Source of the DNA: Actinomycetes bacterium
Lineage (GTDB): Bacteria > Actinomycetota > Acidimicrobiia > IMCC26256 > PALSA-610
Length of the DNA stretch: 64,000 nt
Assembly: GCA_025360585.1 (NCBI GenBank)
Contig: JANYBW010000035.1
Coordinates: 45,474-109,473 of the forward strand
Reading direction: 5' to 3'
Shown here: piece after piece, positions 60,953 through 64,000 of the stretch
Numbering within the stretch: the first letter of the stretch is position 1
Layout: each line of letters starts with the position of its first letter
Program-made: the position numbers and the translations under genes
Notes under the pieces: model-generated
Told to the model about the DNA's origin: nothing
Databases searched by the model: none
What the model saw: only the letters and a program-made list of their open reading frames with translations

Positions 60953-62194
60953 CTAAGCCGGTCGTTTCGACCTAGCGGCTTCGACTATCCCGGCGAATTC
61001 GTTGGCGGCGTCTGCGTGTTCGCTTGGTTGGAGGTGTGCGTACGTGGCCATTGTGAATCCGACGCTTGAGTGTCCGGCGCGGGCACTGGCGGCGACTATG
61101 CGTCCGTTCGCGACGAGGAGCGAGATGTGCGTGTGGCGCAAGTCGTGGAGGCGGATGATGGGAACTCCCGCGGATTTGGTGCGACGGCGAAACATTTCGG
61201 TGAAGCCTTGCGGATCGAGGTACGAGCCATCGACTCGCGTGAAGACGCGGCCGGTGTCTCTGTAGCCAGCGCCGATGGCGAGTTTGTACTCGAGTTGGCG
61301 CACGCGATGCTCGCGCAGTTGTTGCAGCGTTGTGGCGTCGATTGGGATGGCGCGTTTGCGATGAGTTTTGGTGTCGTTGGTGAGCACCGCTCGACCGTTG
61401 ATGGACAGTAGTTGCGAGCGTATCGTTACGACGCTGGTGTGGAAGTCAATGTCTGACCATGCCAGGCCGAGCAGTTCACCGCGACGCATGCCGGTGTGCG
61501 CGGCGAGCCAATAGGCGGCCTTCAACGGGTCGTTGATTGCGTAGATGTAGTCGAGAAACTGCGCTAGCTGTTCGGGTGACCAAATCTTGATGGAAGCGCC
61601 CGGTGCAGATTTTCGCGACGGCGGTTTTGCATCTTCCGCGACGTTCGTCGCGACGAGCTTGTAACGGCGTGCGTCCTTCAGGGCGCCGTTGATCAAGGCG
61701 TGGAGCTTGATGACGGAGCTGACGGACAATCCGCCCGGTGTGCCGTCGCGGCGGCCGTCAGCGAGCTTCTGTGCGTAGTAGCGGTCGAGGTCGAGTGCCG
61801 TGAGGTCTTGTAAGCGGATCGACGCCAGGTGATCGCTGAGGATGTGGACCCGGATCAAGCGTCCGTACCACTCGAACGTCGATTCAGTGACTTGATTGCG
61901 CCGTGTCGGTAACCATTGGTCGATGAGGTACGCGCCGAGCGTGTCTTTGGTTGTGTGGACGTAGGAACCGTTCGCGATTTCACTGAGCTTTGCGACCATT
62001 GCGTCACGGGCCCGTCGCTTTGTCGCGAATCCGCTGAGCTTGATCTGATTGCGTTTGTTCGTGGTTGGGTCGCGCGGCGCGTCGAAGACGATGTACCAAG
62101 TACCGCGTTTGACGTCGCGCTTTGGTGTTGCTGCGCTTGTGCGTTTTGGTTTGTTGCGTTGTGTCACTTGCGTTTCCTGACGGACGTTTTGCAT
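60953..62194 (-). CDS. Tyrosine recombinase (phage-type integrase)
   Basis: A 413-residue integrase. An N-terminal arm-binding part (WYIVFDAPRDPTTNKR, about 33-48) is followed by a core-binding SAM-like domain (about 82-180). The catalytic set is Arg about 237 (TGMRRGELLGLAW), Lys about 276 (TKTHRKRAIPI), His-x-x-Arg about 350-353 (LHDLRHTHISLL), His about 375 (RAGHSS) and Tyr about 385 (ATYAHL). All are present, so it is probably active. It would insert and excise a mobile element at a specific site, probably the tRNA-Ala 1.9 kb away; the distance is larger than usual. No transposase is seen. Confidence 0.94.
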   Translation of the reverse strand: MQNVRQETQVTQRNKPKRTSAATPKRDVKRGTWYIVFDAPRDPTTNKRNQIKLSGFATKRRARDAMVAKLSEIANGSYVHTTKDTLGAYLIDQWLPTRRNQVTESTFEWYGRLIRVHILSDHLASIRLQDLTALDLDRYYAQKLADGRRDGTPGGLSVSSVIKLHALINGALKDARRYKLVATNVAEDAKPPSRKSAPGASIKIWSPEQLAQFLDYIYAINDPLKAAYWLAAHTGMRRGELLGLAWSDIDFHTSVVTIRSQLLSINGRAVLTNDTKTHRKRAIPIDATTLQQLREHRVRQLEYKLAIGAGYRDTGRVFTRVDGSYLDPQGFTEMFRRRTKSAGVPIIRLHDLRHTHISLLVANGRIVAASARAGHSSVGFTMATYAHLQPSEHADAANEFAGIVEAARSKRPA

Positions 62195-62245
62195 CGACTG
62201 ACCATAACTCGATCTTGCGGAAATTTCAATGCAATCGGCTCAATA

Positions 62246-62404
62246 ATGCCTATAAATAGAGGGTTTTTGACGGTGATGGTGGCATGGGACGAAAAGTCCG
62301 AGAGCTGGTGTCTAGCGAAAGGCCACTCCACGCGATCGGTGCGAATGATTTTTCCGGAAACTCGCGCCCGTCGTGGACGCGACGGTGCATTGTTCGTCGC
62401 ATGA
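62246..62404 (+). CDS. Possible short ORF of the integrated element
   Basis: A 52-residue ORF starting ATG (MPINRGFLTVMVAW) and ending in a basic stretch (RARRGRDG). It lies in the A+T-rich 210-bp gap between integrase and DUF3987 genes, where excisionase or regulator genes often sit, and ends 1 bp before the convergent stop. No clear HTH is seen. It may be spurious. Confidence 0.3.
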   Translation: MPINRGFLTVMVAWDEKSESWCLAKGHSTRSVRMIFPETRARRGRDGALFVA

Positions 62405-62405
62405 A

Positions 62406-64000
62406 CTAATCGTTCCGGATTTGTGGACTGACTTCGTAGGCGGTGGCGGTGCGACCCTTGCCCGGAATTCGACTCTCGCGTAGATAGTTACGATCGACCA
62501 ACAGACGAAGCGCCTCGTCAAGTCCGTCAGTGGTATGGAGATGTTTCGACGCTGCGGCCCGATTGAACTGTGTGAAGCGGTTTTCTGCGACCCACCTCAG
62601 CACCTTGGAAGCCAATTCGTTGTCGATGCCTTCAATGGCGATGCCCAAGGCACGCCGATAATGAGCGATGAAGTAGCGGGCGATTTCGATCGCGTTGCGC
62701 ATGACTTCAGCGTCGACTCTCGGTAGAGCGTCGATTGACGCGGCGATGGCGAGTGCGTTCGCTATGCGGATCGTTGTTCCGGCAAGTTTTGCGCCGAAGC
62801 GACGCCCGTCGTCGGTAGCGAGCGGTGAACCTGGGCGCATCATGACTTCGACTTCGTCGTGCCAACTTTCGTGAACGTCAAGGGCTTCGGTGGTGAGAGA
62901 TATCTCGACGCGGCCTTGATCGTGCCACCATTTTTGAGCATGTGTGATGGCCTTCGCGTACGCCGCAGCGACGCGAGGTTCGACGGGTGTCGAACGGCCC
63001 GTCCGGTAACCGACATTCGACTGAATCATCACAATGCACATTCGGGCGACGAACCCTTTTTCGCGTTTTTGGGTGTCCTCCATCAAGCGCTTCAACACGG
63101 TGGGTTGGATGGTGCTCACGACAGTGAGCGCGGGCTTCGGGATCGCGACGTGTTGGCTCCCCTTGCGGAATACCTCGATTGTCATGGCGGAATGTGCCTG
63201 CAGATAGGCATCCACGTTGTCGAATCCTTTGCTCGCGTAGCGAGAGGTGTCGTCAATCCATCCGCCCTCGTCGTTTACGAGGGTCGTTCCCGAGTACAAC
63301 TGTTTAGCCAGGATTTCAGTAACGAGCGCCTCGGGCGTGAAGCCGCTCGCTAGAAATGCTGGCGTTGGTGGAACAAGGATCTTTTCCTCGGCAGCTTGAG
63401 CGTCGACAATTTCCTTCTGGAAGTTGGAGCGAGCCGTTGCGTCTGTCGATGTGGCGTACTTCTTTTGGAGGTGCGCTACGCGCTGAGTTTCCGCGCTTTT
63501 GAGCGCTTGCATCCGCGCCTGTTCTGGTTGCAGGCTCTGTGTGATCTGATCCTGTAGGTCTCGCACTGGCCTTACGACAGGTTCCAGAATCTGTGATTTG
63601 CCTACTCCTGATTCCGCCACCGCAACTGTCCACAATGGCGCTGGTTCCTGCCAGTCGGGACTAACGCGTATGAAAGCGCGGCCTCCTGGTAAGCCCGAAA
63701 GCAGGCCGAGCACGAGCACCGCCGGCAAGTCAACCGGTGTTCGTTTCGATAGCGCGAGCTGCTCGCAAAACGTTGCGAACGTCGCCGGTAGACAATGAAG
63801 GGGAAACGGTGGCAAGGGTTCGCCATCGAGAGGCATTAAGGGTTCCCACGCACCGTTTTCGCTACCGGACGTTGGCTGTGGTCTCGTAACGACAGCGGTG
63901 TGCGAGTGTTGTTGCGGTTGGTGCCCGAGGTCTGCGGCCATTTTTCGTCGTAGCTCCGGGAACGTTGCGCCGTCTTTGTAGCCAGGGACTGGATACCTGA
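62406..64000 (-). CDS. DUF3987-type P-loop protein, open to the window edge
   Basis: From the first ATG (63941) the protein is 511 residues, but the frame stays open to the window end with a coding-like stretch (YPVPGYKDGATFPELRRKM). The true start is therefore probably beyond. A Walker A AESGVGKS (about residue 109 from that ATG) and VSTIQPTVLKRLM, ARMCIVMIQS belong to the DUF3987 family found in phages and integrative elements. In relatives an N-terminal primase-polymerase domain often precedes this part. The probable role is element replication. A helix-turn-helix-like C-terminus (FTQFNRAAASKHLHTTDGLDEAL, in part) is visible. Confidence 0.85.
   Translation of the reverse strand, partial: RYPVPGYKDGATFPELRRKMAADLGHQPQQHSHTAVVTRPQPTSGSENGAWEPLMPLDGEPLPPFPLHCLPATFATFCEQLALSKRTPVDLPAVLVLGLLSGLPGGRAFIRVSPDWQEPAPLWTVAVAESGVGKSQILEPVVRPVRDLQDQITQSLQPEQARMQALKSAETQRVAHLQKKYATSTDATARSNFQKEIVDAQAAEEKILVPPTPAFLASGFTPEALVTEILAKQLYSGTTLVNDEGGWIDDTSRYASKGFDNVDAYLQAHSAMTIEVFRKGSQHVAIPKPALTVVSTIQPTVLKRLMEDTQKREKGFVARMCIVMIQSNVGYRTGRSTPVEPRVAAAYAKAITHAQKWWHDQGRVEISLTTEALDVHESWHDEVEVMMRPGSPLATDDGRRFGAKLAGTTIRIANALAIAASIDALPRVDAEVMRNAIEIARYFIAHYRRALGIAIEGIDNELASKVLRWVAENRFTQFNRAAASKHLHTTDGLDEALRLLVDRNYLRESRIPGKGRTATAYEVSPQIRND

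Noticed and set aside
60953..64000. Complete prophage
   Set aside because: No capsid, tail, terminase or lysis gene is visible; only integrase and a replication-type gene are seen before the window ends.

Overview
This window is the replication-origin region of an actinobacterial chromosome. The block rpmH-dnaA-dnaN-recF-DUF721-gyrB-gyrA-DUF3566-tRNA-Ile lies at 46.6-56.5 kb. Left of it, mostly on the other strand, lie rnpA, yidD, yidC, khpB(jag), rsmG, parA, a parS site and parB, then murJ, trxB, trxA and a CwlM-like gene. This order closely follows the mycobacterial origin region. Other actinobacterial markers are NucS, DUF3097, DUF5318, bacterial inositol-3-phosphate synthase and a DUF6049-type protein next to murJ. 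Frequent GTG and TTG starts, a type IV pilus PilT and moderate G+C suggest a deep-branching class such as Acidimicrobiia. That placement is inference; no 16S gene is present.

Layout: 0-2 kb holds the 3' end of an NRPS gene (adenylation, carrier and thioesterase domains). 2-10 kb is a catabolic-looking set: a large acyl-CoA dehydrogenase, a family III CoA-transferase, then a same-strand run of sugar isomerase/epimerase, two Gfo/Idh/MocA oxidoreductases and an SDR, and an opposing SDR. 10-14 kb has DUF3097, two small envelope proteins, the mismatch endonuclease NucS, galE and a methyltransferase. 14.6-18 kb has a sulfotransferase and a Wzm/Wzt-type polysaccharide exporter. 18-21.5 kb is dnaB and the rpsF-ssb-rpsR-rplI operon, separated by a spacer rich in DnaA-box-like sequences. 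21.7-34 kb is mixed: a GT-C glycosyltransferase, panB, a limonene-epoxide-hydrolase-fold protein, a beta-helix lipoprotein, an acyltransferase, inositol-phosphate synthase, a CCA-adding enzyme, PilT and a histone-deacetylase-fold amidohydrolase.

34-56.5 kb is the origin-linked core. Gene directions diverge around dnaA (leftward rpmH-to-parB, rightward dnaA-to-gyrA), as expected if replication starts at 46.8-48.7 kb. DnaA boxes lie on both sides of dnaA, and a DnaA-trio-like element precedes dnaN.

56.5-59 kb has a second acyltransferase, a short ORF coupled to a saccharopine-dehydrogenase-like gene, and tRNA-Ala. From tRNA-Ala to the window end the content looks like an integrated element: small membrane and secreted proteins, a PH-DUF2510 protein, a tyrosine integrase and a DUF3987 P-loop protein that stays open to the window edge.

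The less expected observations are the DnaA-box cluster in the dnaB-rplI spacer, the DnaA-trio-like element, the acidic tail on ribosomal protein bS18, recurring short tandem repeats of 13-15 bp in spacers, and the tRNA-Ala-linked element.
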